Below, in pieces: positions 1 to 5,128 of a stretch of 5,128 nt of DNA. Each line of letters starts with the position of its first letter. The stretch's first letter is position 1. The stretch lies in contig JAUXBI010000134.1 of assembly GCA_030619435.1 (NCBI GenBank), positions 1-5,128 of the forward strand, given 5' to 3'. Both the position numbers and the translations under genes were made by a program. Under the pieces are notes generated by a model. That model was not told where the DNA came from. It saw only the letters and a program-made list of their open reading frames with translations, and did no database searches. Source of the stretch: Syntrophaceae bacterium (lineage in GTDB: Bacteria > Desulfobacterota > Syntrophia > Syntrophales > UBA2210).

Positions 1-92
1 CAGCCATAACTGCTCGTGACATTATTGCCTGCAATCTCGTCCCATCCCCTTTTATCTATCTCCTTAATACTGTCGGTAATTCTGACACCCAT
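1..92 (-). CDS. N-terminal fragment of a leftward gene, function not established (possible acyltransferase-fold protein)
   Basis: This is the first 30 codons, plus two bases of the next, of a gene that continues past the left edge. The ATG lies at bases 92-90 of the minus strand, and a GGAG ribosome site (complement of 98-101) sits 5 nt before it. The peptide starts MGVRITDSIKEIDKRGWDEI and ends NNVTSSYG. It has no stop in the window. From memory, an N-terminus of the form 'DSI-EID---W' followed by a short loop and 'S-(Y/H)-G' resembles the start of acyl-CoA N-acyltransferase-fold proteins (GNAT or FemAB-like, for example the COG3146 type). That assignment is inference from 30 residues and could be wrong. 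The reading frame differs from that of the longer overlapping ORF at 56-322. It is preferred here because of the ribosome site, the ATG and the protein-like composition. It is probably transcribed from the strong leftward promoter at 372-400. Confidence 0.6.
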   Translation of the reverse strand, partial: MGVRITDSIKEIDKRGWDEIAGNNVTSSYG

Positions 93-322
93 AAAGGCTC
101 CAATTGTCGGATCGTGCTGTCCTGATTATCACTCCTGTTTAACTGTCGGACTGATGGTGAACTAAAACACCATCTATTGAATAACCGTACATATATCCCC
201 TTCTCAATGGATCCTGGCCTTAATTTATGCTGAGAAATATTTCTTTCCGGGAGGTCAGCAAGCAGCTCCATCTCTTCATGTCCCCAAAAATCAACCTTTA
301 AGCCAAATATTACATTATTCAC
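56..322 (-). CDS. Doubtful 88-codon leader ORF, unrecognised
   Basis: A GTG-started frame on the minus strand encodes 88 residues that begin MNNVIFGLKVDFWGHEEMEL and belong to no family I recognise. It starts about 43 bases downstream of the predicted start of transcription of the strong leftward promoter, and a purine-rich GAGAGA stretch lies a few bases before the GTG. Its last 37 bases overlap the start of the left-edge gene in another frame. I see no signal peptide or membrane segment, and its C-terminal third looks low in hydrophobic residues. It may be a chance frame in an untranslated leader. The argument for it is its position, not its sequence. Confidence 0.2.
   Translation of the reverse strand: MNNVIFGLKVDFWGHEEMELLADLPERNISQHKLRPGSIEKGIYVRLFNRWCFSSPSVRQLNRSDNQDSTIRQLEPLWVSELPTVLRR
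98..101 (-). promoter_or_regulatory. Ribosome binding site of the left-edge gene
   Basis: GGAG on the minus strand, 5 nt upstream of the ATG at 92-90. It supports this start and frame against the overlapping ORF that ends at 56. Confidence 0.5.
153..174. repeat. Inverted repeat, 7-bp stem, 8-nt loop
   Basis: GATGGTG (153-159) and CACCATC (168-174) are perfect inverted repeats around an 8-base AT-rich loop. In the leftward transcript this would be a hairpin about 60 bases before the start codon of the left-edge gene. No U-run follows it, so it is not a standard terminator. It may be a leader structure or an operator. Confidence 0.45.
228..260. repeat. Imperfect inverted repeat enclosing a 12-bp palindrome
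   Basis: TGCTGA (228-233) and TCAGCA (255-260) can pair across 21 bases. Just inside and overlapping the left arm is the perfect palindrome AGAAATATTTCT (233-244). The two structures compete for base 233. The region is in the leader of the leftward transcript. It could be an RNA structure or a protein-binding dyad, or chance in AT-rich DNA. Confidence 0.25.
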
Positions 323-371
323 CCTTTATCTCTCTTTGATATGTGACAGACGCTTTCTTTCGCGTAACAAA

Positions 372-400
372 AGTATAAGAAAGACGGCCCTGTATGTCAA
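372..400 (-). promoter_or_regulatory. Strong sigma-70 type promoter facing left
   Basis: On the minus strand TTGACA (complement of 395-400, 6 of 6 to consensus) is followed by exactly 17 nt and TATACT (complement of 372-377, 5 of 6). The bases upstream of the -35 box are AT-rich (TTTTA). The predicted start of transcription is near base 365, so the transcript would carry a leader of about 270 bases before the ATG at 92. This is by far the best promoter match in the intergenic region. Confidence 0.7.
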
Positions 401-444
401 TAAAACATTGAACACGCAATCCGGGATGGGGCGCGGATGATCGT

Positions 445-478
445 GTGATTTGCAACTTACATGGTTATATGATAGAAA
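445..478 (+). promoter_or_regulatory. Candidate promoter of the gat operon
   Basis: TATGAT (468-473, 5 of 6 to the -10 consensus) has only a poor -35 match, GTGATT (445-450), at 17 nt. An overlapping alternative is TTGCAA (450-455), 17 nt, TAGAAA (473-478), with 4 of 6 matches in each box. Either would start transcription near 480-485 and give a 5' leader of about 65 bases that contains the hairpins at 484-523. The match is moderate and the choice between the two is open. Confidence 0.35.
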
Positions 479-483
479 ATCCA

Positions 484-523
484 CCGGTAATCGCAGAACC
501 GGGTTGTCCCGGATCAAGATCCG
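484..523 (+). promoter_or_regulatory. Overlapping alternative hairpins before gatC
   Basis: Three short stems share bases: CCGGT (484-488) with ACCGG (498-502); CCGGG (499-503) with CCCGG (508-512) around a TTGT loop; and CGGATC (510-515) with GATCCG (518-523) around AA. The first and second, and the second and third, cannot form together, while the first and third can. The last stem ends 11 bases before the gatC ribosome site. As DNA, the 510-523 dyad could instead be an operator. No U-run follows, so a classical terminator is not supported. Confidence 0.35.
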
Positions 524-534
524 AATCGGTGAGC

Positions 535-540
535 AGGAGA
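535..540 (+). promoter_or_regulatory. Ribosome binding site of gatC, sets a TTG start
   Basis: AGGAGA lies 7 nt upstream of the TTG at 548. An in-frame TGA at 530-532 closes the frame just upstream and the next in-frame methionine is residue 38, so TTG is the only start that gives a complete GatC. Confidence 0.75.
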
Positions 541-547
541 ACACAGA

Positions 548-835
548 TTGAAGATAACAAAGAAAGAAGTGGGGTATGTCGCCCACCTTGCCAGGCTGGA
601 CTTCAGTGAAGATGAGAAGGGGAAACTCACCTCTCAGCTCAACACCATCCTAGTGTATATGGACATATTAAACAGGATAGACACCGCAGGAATTCAGCCT
701 GTGACACATGCCATCTCTCTCGACAATGTACTCCGGGATGATACAGAGAAGAAATCGATAGGGGCAGAGATTGCGCTTGCCAGCGCCCCGGACGGGAACA
801 TGGGCTTTTTCGGTGTTCCCAGGGTTATAGAATAG
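548..835 (+). CDS. gatC: Asp-tRNA(Asn)/Glu-tRNA(Gln) amidotransferase subunit C
   Basis: GatC is the small non-catalytic subunit of the cytoplasmic GatCAB amidotransferase. It wraps around GatA and GatB and stabilises the complex that converts mischarged Glu-tRNA(Gln) or Asp-tRNA(Asn) to the amide forms. The protein has 95 residues, the usual family length. Family features seen are VAHLARL at residues 11-17, the helix [12 protein letters not shown] at 30-41, DT at 45-46, P51 and H54 in the linker, N60 and R63, AP at 80-81, and the C-terminal end FFGVPRVIE at 87-95. Translation starts at TTG, supported by AGGAGA 7 nt upstream and by an in-frame stop at 530-532. The gene is first in the operon and is followed after 31 bases by gatA. 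It appears intact. Confidence 0.95.
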   Translation: MKITKKEVGYVAHLARLDFSEDEKGKLTSQLNTILVYMDILNRIDTAGIQPVTHAISLDNVLRDDTEKKSIGAEIALASAPDGNMGFFGVPRVIE

Positions 836-866
836 TGCCCATCTCAATTACCCCTTCAGGAAAAAA

Positions 867-2324
867 ATGGAATTTAACCGGTTAACCATTCATGAACTGC
901 AGAAAAAGCTGAGAGATGGAAGTCTCACCTCCGTTGAGATTACAGAATCTGTATACCGGAGGATAGCATCTGTGGAAGAAAAGGTGCACTCGTATATAAC
1001 GCTGATGGAGGAATCAGCCATCTGGCAGGCCCGCGAGGCGGACAGGCGGATAAAAGAGGGGAAAGCCGGTGAGCTGACCGGCATACCTATAGCTCTCAAG
1101 GACATCCTGTGCACAGAAGGTGTCAGAACAACCTGCGGTTCACGCATCCTTGAAAACTTCATACCCCCCTATGATGCTACGGTAGTCAGTAAATTGAAGG
1201 ATGCCGGCGCGGTGTTGGTCGGAAAAACGAATATGGACGAGTTCGCTATGGGTTCCTCTACCGAGACCTCCTGGTTCGGGATAACAAAGAATCCATGGGA
1301 CCTGGAGCGTATACCCGGAGGGTCCAGTGGCGGTTCAGCCGCCGCTGTTGCCGCCGACGAATGTATAGCCTCGCTGGGTACCGACACAGGCGGTTCCATC
1401 AGACAGCCTGCAGCCCTGTGCGGCGTCGTGGGGATGAAACCCACATACGGGAGAGTCTCACGCTTCGGCATGGTAGCTTTCGCCTCTTCTCTGGACCAGA
1501 TAGGACCTGTTACCAAAGATGTGGAAGATTGCGCCATTATGATGAATGTGATCTCCGGTCACGATATCAACGAATCCACTTCCGTCCCCGCAGAGGTTCC
1601 CGATTACACAAAATTTATTTCAAGGGATATCAGGGGCTGGACGGTAGGCATCCCCGGGGAATATTTTATTGAAGGAATCGACCCGGAGATTAAGGCGGCG
1701 GCGGATGAGACCATTAAAATCCTGGAGGGTCTCGGCGCAAAATGTCTTGAGATATCGCTCCCCCACACCGAATATTGTGTCGCGGTCTATTATATCATAG
1801 CGCCCTCAGAGGCCAGCTCGAACCTGGCCCGATATGACGGGGTCAGATACGGGTTCAGGACGAGGGATGGAGAAAACCTCCTGGACATGTATAAGAAAAC
1901 CCGCTCTTCGGGTTTCGGGGCGGAGGTAAAGAGGAGAATAATGTTGGGCACACATTCTCTCTCCTCCGGATATTACGACGCGTATTACAAGAAAGCGTCA
2001 CAGGTAAGGGCCCTGATAAGAGACGACTTCGACAAAGCGTTTAAAAAATGCGACGTCATCCTGACGCCTACAACACCTGCTCCGGCATTCCGGATAGGGG
2101 AAAAACTGGACGATCCCCTGCAGATGTATCTTTTCGATATATTCACACTGTCAACAAACCTGGCGGGGATACCGGGGATATCCGTTCCCTGCGGTTACAC
2201 GAAAAGCGGCCTACCCATAGGGGTTCAGTTTATGGCAAACCATTTTGAAGAGGGAAAACTGCTTCAGATAGCTTCCGCCTACGAGAAAAACTCGACAATA
2301 GAGAGGAGGAGGCCTAACCTGTAA
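867..2324 (+). CDS. gatA: Asp-tRNA(Asn)/Glu-tRNA(Gln) amidotransferase subunit A (glutaminase)
   Basis: GatA is the amidase-signature subunit that hydrolyses glutamine and sends the ammonia through a channel to GatB. The protein has 485 residues, normal for the family. The Ser-cisSer-Lys triad is present: K78 in IALKD, S153 in [11 protein letters not shown] (150-160), and the nucleophile S177 in [12 protein letters not shown] (171-182). By family knowledge these match K79, S154 and S178 of the Staphylococcus aureus enzyme with a constant shift of one. DEFAMGSS (124-131), [12 protein letters not shown] (191-202) and SSLDQIGP (207-214) are typical of GatA rather than other amidases. The C-terminal GLPIGVQ (448-454) is also conserved. 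The ATG follows a short AGGA site (858-861) by 5 nt. The stop TAA overlaps the gatB start by one base. The gene is intact and no key residue is missing. Confidence 0.97.
   Translation: MEFNRLTIHELQKKLRDGSLTSVEITESVYRRIASVEEKVHSYITLMEESAIWQAREADRRIKEGKAGELTGIPIALKDILCTEGVRTTCGSRILENFIPPYDATVVSKLKDAGAVLVGKTNMDEFAMGSSTETSWFGITKNPWDLERIPGGSSGGSAAAVAADECIASLGTDTGGSIRQPAALCGVVGMKPTYGRVSRFGMVAFASSLDQIGPVTKDVEDCAIMMNVISGHDINESTSVPAEVPDYTKFISRDIRGWTVGIPGEYFIEGIDPEIKAAADETIKILEGLGAKCLEISLPHTEYCVAVYYIIAPSEASSNLARYDGVRYGFRTRDGENLLDMYKKTRSSGFGAEVKRRIMLGTHSLSSGYYDAYYKKASQVRALIRDDFDKAFKKCDVILTPTTPAPAFRIGEKLDDPLQMYLFDIFTLSTNLAGIPGISVPCGYTKSGLPIGVQFMANHFEEGKLLQIASAYEKNSTIERRRPNL
2304..2312 (+). promoter_or_regulatory. 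Tandem Shine-Dalgarno for gatB inside the end of gatA
   Basis: AGGAGGAGG within the last codons of gatA offers two overlapping AGGAGG sites, at 2304-2309 and 2307-2312. The nearer one is 11 nt from the gatB ATG, somewhat far. With the TAATG stop/start overlap it suggests strong, coupled initiation that would help keep GatA and GatB in equal amounts. Confidence 0.55.
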
Positions 2325-3757
2325 TGGAATACGAACCGGTTATAGGGCTTGAAGTACACGCCCAACTCCTTACCAAAACCAAGATATTCTGCGGTTGTTC
2401 GACCAGGTTCGGCGAGGCGCCAAACAGCAACACTTGTCCCGTCTGCCTCGGGATGCCCGGCGTTCTCCCGGTACTTAATAAAAAGGTTGTGGAATATGCG
2501 ATGAAGATGGCCATTGCAACCCATTGCAGGGTAAACGGGACAAGCACATGGGCAAGAAAAAACTATTTCTATCCCGATCTTCCAAAGGGATATCAGATCA
2601 CACAGTTTGCCCATCCCATAGCGGAAGCCGGATACGTGGATGTTGAAATCGACGGCGCGAAGAAGAGAATCGGGATTACCCGCATACATATGGAAGAGGA
2701 TGCGGGCAAATCCATCCACGATGAATCAAGCCCCTCCAGTTACGTCGATCTCAACAGGGCGGGAGTTCCCCTGATAGAGATCGTGAGCGAGCCGGACATG
2801 CGAAACACGGATGAGGCGGTCCATTATCTCCGGAGGCTGCACGAGATACTGGTCTATCTTGAGATATGTGACGGCAATATGGAAGAGGGAAGTTTTCGCT
2901 GTGACGCCAATGTTTCTTTGAGACCGAAGGGGCAGCTGAAATTAGGGACCAGGTCGGAACTCAAGAACATGAACTCCTTCCGCAACGTACAGCATGCCCT
3001 CGAATATGAGATACAGAGACAGCGCGCCATCCTGGAGAAAGGAGGACGCGTCGTACAGGAAACACGATTGTGGGACGTCCCACAGGGGGTCACCCATTCG
3101 ATGAGGGGAAAGGAAGAGGCGCACGACTACCGGTATTTCCCTGAACCCGATCTCGTCCCTGTCGTAATATCCGACACGTGGAAAGAAGAGATAGAAAATA
3201 CCCTTCCCGAACTTCCCATGGAAAAGAGGGAGCGGTTTGTCGAACAATACGGTATCCCTTCCTATGACGCTGGTGTCCTGACGGCAAGCCGTGATCTGGC
3301 GGATTATTACGAAGAAACGGCACGACTCTGCGGAAAACCGAAAACCGCGAGCAACTGGGTTATGGGCGACTTCCTGGCATATTTGAATGAAGAAAAACTT
3401 GAGATAACAGAAAGTCCGGTAACTCCCCAAAGACTGGTGGATCTGATTGACATGATAGAAGATGGAACGATCAGCGGAAAGATTGCCAAAGAGGTCTTCG
3501 AGGATATGTGGGAGTCGGGTAAAAATCCCAGGGAGATCGTGGAAAAAAGGGGCCTCGTTCAGATTACCGATACCGCGGAGCTGGAAAAGATTGTGGAAGA
3601 GGTATTGGAGGCAAATCAGAAACAACTCGAGCAATACAGAAGCGGCAAAAATCAGCTTTTCGGTTTCTTCGTGGGACAGACAATGAAGGCCACCCGCGGC
3701 AAAGCAAACCCCAAAATTGTCAATGAGCTGCTTGAAAAGAAACTTTCCATACTATGA
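2324..3757 (+). CDS. gatB: Asp-tRNA(Asn)/Glu-tRNA(Gln) amidotransferase subunit B
   Basis: GatB is the kinase and transamidase subunit. It phosphorylates the side-chain carboxylate of tRNA-bound Glu or Asp with ATP and replaces the phosphate with ammonia from GatA. The protein has 477 residues, normal for the family. The N-terminal cradle domain has E10 and H12 (GLEVHAQL) and HMEEDAGK (122-129), the region of the metal and ATP site. The family signature [18 protein letters not shown] is at 141-158, followed by [13 protein letters not shown] (186-198), ELKNMNSF (212-219) and DYRYFPEPD (268-276). Four cysteines (C23, C25, C38, C41) form the CxC...CxxC set that binds zinc in some GatB proteins and is absent in S. 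aureus. The YqeY-like tRNA-binding tail runs from about 330 to 475 and contains [17 protein letters not shown] (447-463). The start overlaps the gatA stop by one base, and the end overlaps mtnA by four. Confidence 0.97.
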   Translation: MEYEPVIGLEVHAQLLTKTKIFCGCSTRFGEAPNSNTCPVCLGMPGVLPVLNKKVVEYAMKMAIATHCRVNGTSTWARKNYFYPDLPKGYQITQFAHPIAEAGYVDVEIDGAKKRIGITRIHMEEDAGKSIHDESSPSSYVDLNRAGVPLIEIVSEPDMRNTDEAVHYLRRLHEILVYLEICDGNMEEGSFRCDANVSLRPKGQLKLGTRSELKNMNSFRNVQHALEYEIQRQRAILEKGGRVVQETRLWDVPQGVTHSMRGKEEAHDYRYFPEPDLVPVVISDTWKEEIENTLPELPMEKRERFVEQYGIPSYDAGVLTASRDLADYYEETARLCGKPKTASNWVMGDFLAYLNEEKLEITESPVTPQRLVDLIDMIEDGTISGKIAKEVFEDMWESGKNPREIVEKRGLVQITDTAELEKIVEEVLEANQKQLEQYRSGKNQLFGFFVGQTMKATRGKANPKIVNELLEKKLSIL

Positions 3758-4788
3758 TAAAAACCATATCCTGGGCCAGTGGCACTGTGGTAATGATCGA
3801 CCAGAGAGCCCTCCCGCATGAAGAAAGATATATTACCTGCCGGAAATATCAGGAAGTCATCACCGCCATCAATGATATGATTATAAGGGGCGCGCCCGCC
3901 GTGGGGATAGCGGCCGCGATGGGCATTGCTCTCGGCGTTTTAAACTCACCCGGAGAACGGATGAAGGAGGATTTCTACAGAATCTGTGACGCGTTCTCCC
4001 AGACTCGTCCCACTGCTGTAAACCTGTTCTGGGCCATAGACAGGATGAAGTCCCGTTCCGAAAAAGAATTCATGTCTACCCCTCATATGAAAGCGGATGC
4101 CGTAAAAAAAGCCCTGACAGAAGAGGCCCTGCGGATCTTGGAAGAAGACATCCGCGCGAACCGGCGGATGGGAGCTCATGGGAAGCACCTGATAAAGGAC
4201 GGGGATACCATTCTGACTCACTGTAATGCCGGGGCACTCGCAACCGGCGGATACGGAACAGCGCTGGGAGTTATACGCGCCGCCCATACAGAGGGAAAAA
4301 AGATTCATGTCCTGGTGGACGAAACCAGACCCTTACTCCAGGGAGCACGACTGACGGCGTGGGAGATGAAAAATGAAGGCATTCCCGCCACGCTCATAAC
4401 CGACAGCATGGCGGGCTCCTTTATGAAGCGGGGGATGGTTAATCTTGTTATAGTGGGCGCGGATCGAATCGCGGCTAACGGCGACGTGGCCAATAAGATA
4501 GGGACATACAGCCTCGCCGTCCTGGCCGGGGAAAACGGAATCCCATTTTACGTGGCGGCTCCCATTTCAACAATAGACTGTTATGCAAAAACCGGGGATG
4601 AAACCCCCATTGAAGAAAGAAAAGCGGAAGAGGTGCTGGAATTCCACGGCACAAAAATCGCGCCGGAGGGATTCAACGCGTACAATCCCGCCTTTGATGT
4701 AACCCCGAAACAATACATAACCGCCATCATAACAGAAAAGGGAATTATTACAGCGCCGTTCGGGAAAGGGATCAAGGATCTGGCATAA
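3754..4788 (+). CDS. mtnA: S-methyl-5-thioribose-1-phosphate isomerase
   Basis: MtnA converts 5-methylthioribose-1-phosphate to 5-methylthioribulose-1-phosphate in recycling of methylthioadenosine; some members also act on 5-deoxyribose-1-phosphate in related salvage routes. The protein has 344 residues, typical length. Signature segments are [13 protein letters not shown] (45-57), [10 protein letters not shown] (85-94), [19 protein letters not shown] (154-172) with the catalytic cysteine C157, [16 protein letters not shown] (189-204), and [21 protein letters not shown] (235-255) with the acid D237. These fit C160 and D240 of the Bacillus subtilis enzyme. PTAVNL and the [10 protein letters not shown] segment favour MtnA over eIF2B-alpha-like or ribose-1,5-bisphosphate isomerase relatives. 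The ATG shares ATGA with the gatB stop. Only a weak purine stretch precedes it, so translation is probably coupled to gatB. No other salvage gene is recognisable in the window. Confidence 0.93.
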   Translation: MIKTISWASGTVVMIDQRALPHEERYITCRKYQEVITAINDMIIRGAPAVGIAAAMGIALGVLNSPGERMKEDFYRICDAFSQTRPTAVNLFWAIDRMKSRSEKEFMSTPHMKADAVKKALTEEALRILEEDIRANRRMGAHGKHLIKDGDTILTHCNAGALATGGYGTALGVIRAAHTEGKKIHVLVDETRPLLQGARLTAWEMKNEGIPATLITDSMAGSFMKRGMVNLVIVGADRIAANGDVANKIGTYSLAVLAGENGIPFYVAAPISTIDCYAKTGDETPIEERKAEEVLEFHGTKIAPEGFNAYNPAFDVTPKQYITAIITEKGIITAPFGKGIKDLA

Positions 4789-4818
4789 TTGTTAATGCTG
4801 AATGTTTAGTTTTTAATT

Positions 4819-4823
4819 AAGGA
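4819..4823 (+). promoter_or_regulatory. Ribosome binding site of the HAD gene
   Basis: AAGGA lies 8 nt before the ATG at 4832, in an AT-rich 43-base spacer (4789-4831) that contains no stable hairpin or terminator. Confidence 0.6.
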
Positions 4824-4831
4824 TTGGCTGA

Positions 4832-5128
4832 ATGAGTACAAAACTGTTTCTTTTTGATTTTGATGGTGTTATCGCGGATTCCCTGAGTTTTTACGAGGAA
4901 TTCGTGAGGATATGTCTTGATCGGGCAGGCACGCCAGTCATAAAGACACGTGAAGAATATCTTGATCTCTTTGACGGCAATTTCTACGAGTCTCTTCGCG
5001 CTAAGGGGGTGGACACAACCGTGTTCAACAATACCGCTATGGCCATCGCTCCGGAGATGGACTACAGCAGGATTGTTCCCTTTCGCGATCTGTTGCCCGT
5101 AATCCATAAACTCAGGGAACAGAACACC
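4832..5128 (+). CDS. HAD-superfamily hydrolase, N-terminal part (runs off right edge)
   Basis: The first 99 codons of a gene that continues past the window. The N-terminus is MSTKLFLFDFDGVIADS: motif I of the haloacid dehalogenase superfamily (DxDG), with nucleophile D9 and acid/base D11. The spacing that follows, a helical cap region at about 18-80 and then PFRDLLPVIHKLREQ (83-97) leading towards motif II, resembles phosphoglycolate-phosphatase-like (cap type I) members. Motifs II to IV lie outside the window. The start is firm: a TGA stop (4829-4831) directly precedes the ATG and AAGGA (4819-4823) lies 8 nt upstream. It sits 43 bases after mtnA with no terminator between. Known HAD phosphatases of methionine salvage (MtnX, MtnC) are conceivable, but nothing seen here selects them over a general phosphatase. 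Confidence 0.85.
   Translation, partial: MSTKLFLFDFDGVIADSLSFYEEFVRICLDRAGTPVIKTREEYLDLFDGNFYESLRAKGVDTTVFNNTAMAIAPEMDYSRIVPFRDLLPVIHKLREQNT

Larger units (their letters stand above)
93..547. other. Divergent intergenic region
   Basis: About 455 bases separate the leftward gene from gatC. The region holds a consensus leftward promoter (372-400), a weaker rightward promoter candidate (445-478), a long leader for the leftward transcript with inverted repeats at 153-174 and 228-260, and overlapping hairpins at 484-523 before gatC. The only ORF of any size is a GTG-started 88-codon frame at 56-322 on the minus strand, listed separately as doubtful. The left two thirds look more AT-rich than the genes. 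No tRNA, IS end or CRISPR repeat is visible. Confidence 0.6.

Noticed and set aside
71..149. Three copies of TGTCGG at 71, 105 and 144
   Set aside because: A six-base match with unequal spacing (34 and 39) and one copy inside a coding region; too short to separate from chance.
421..440. G-rich stretch that faintly recalls the T-box anticodon-acceptor motif
   Set aside because: It does not match the conserved T-box core, no specifier stem or following terminator is present, and it lies upstream of the likely transcription start.
444..461. TGTGA followed by TTACA, recalling a CRP/FNR-type half-site pair
   Set aside because: Spacing between the half-sites is wrong for CRP and the right half is imperfect.
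326..586. An 86-codon minus-strand ORF across the intergenic region and gatC start
   Set aside because: It covers both promoter candidates and the gatC ribosome site and shows no protein-like features.
1295..1672. A 125-codon plus-strand ORF within gatA in another frame
   Set aside because: Arginine-rich composition typical of a frame-shifted reading of gatA; the gatA catalytic motifs cover the same bases.
2942..3634. A 230-codon minus-strand ORF inside gatB
   Set aside because: It lies wholly opposite the well-conserved gatB frame, has no recognisable domain, and long antisense frames arise readily opposite coding sequence.
4789..4817. TTGTTA, 17 nt, TTTAAT resembling a promoter for the HAD gene
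   Set aside because: Transcription would begin near 4824, after the ribosome site at 4819-4823, which makes it an unlikely functional promoter; the spacer is simply AT-rich.

Overview
The window is an ordinary bacterial housekeeping segment with roughly balanced base composition. Its core is a tightly packed rightward operon, gatC-gatA-gatB-mtnA, followed by a HAD-family hydrolase gene that runs off the right edge. A divergent leftward gene runs off the left edge, and a 455-base intergenic region separates the two directions. I see no mobile element, CRISPR array, tRNA or rRNA gene. I did not find a clearly new system. The points worth a second look are regulatory and contextual.

Organism: a bacterium that uses tRNA-dependent amidation, so it probably lacks AsnRS, GlnRS or both. 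The sequence itself cannot name the phylum. The style of the proteins and the contiguous gatCAB followed by mtnA would fit a Desulfobacterota or Nitrospirota-type genome, but this is a weak impression from memory.

Layout: (1) Bases 1-92, minus strand, hold the first 30 codons of a gene with an ATG start and a GGAG ribosome site. (2) Bases 93-547 are intergenic. They contain a near-perfect sigma-70 promoter facing left (TTGACA, 17 nt, TATACT; bases 372-400), about 270 bases of leader with two inverted repeats and a doubtful 88-codon ORF, a weaker rightward promoter candidate (445-478), and a cluster of overlapping, mutually exclusive hairpins (484-523) just before gatC. (3) Bases 548-3757 encode the three GatCAB subunits. 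(4) Bases 3754-4788 encode methylthioribose-1-phosphate isomerase. (5) Bases 4832-5128 are the first 99 codons of a HAD hydrolase.

How the genes work together: GatA releases ammonia from glutamine. GatB activates the carboxylate of mischarged Glu-tRNA(Gln) or Asp-tRNA(Asn) with ATP and accepts the ammonia. GatC clamps the two together. The gatA/gatB junction (TAATG, 1 nt overlap) and the gatB/mtnA junction (ATGA, 4 nt overlap) imply translational coupling, so a methionine or 5-deoxyribose salvage enzyme is apparently co-expressed with the amidotransferase. The HAD gene follows mtnA after 43 bases with no visible terminator and could belong to the same transcript; its substrate is unknown.
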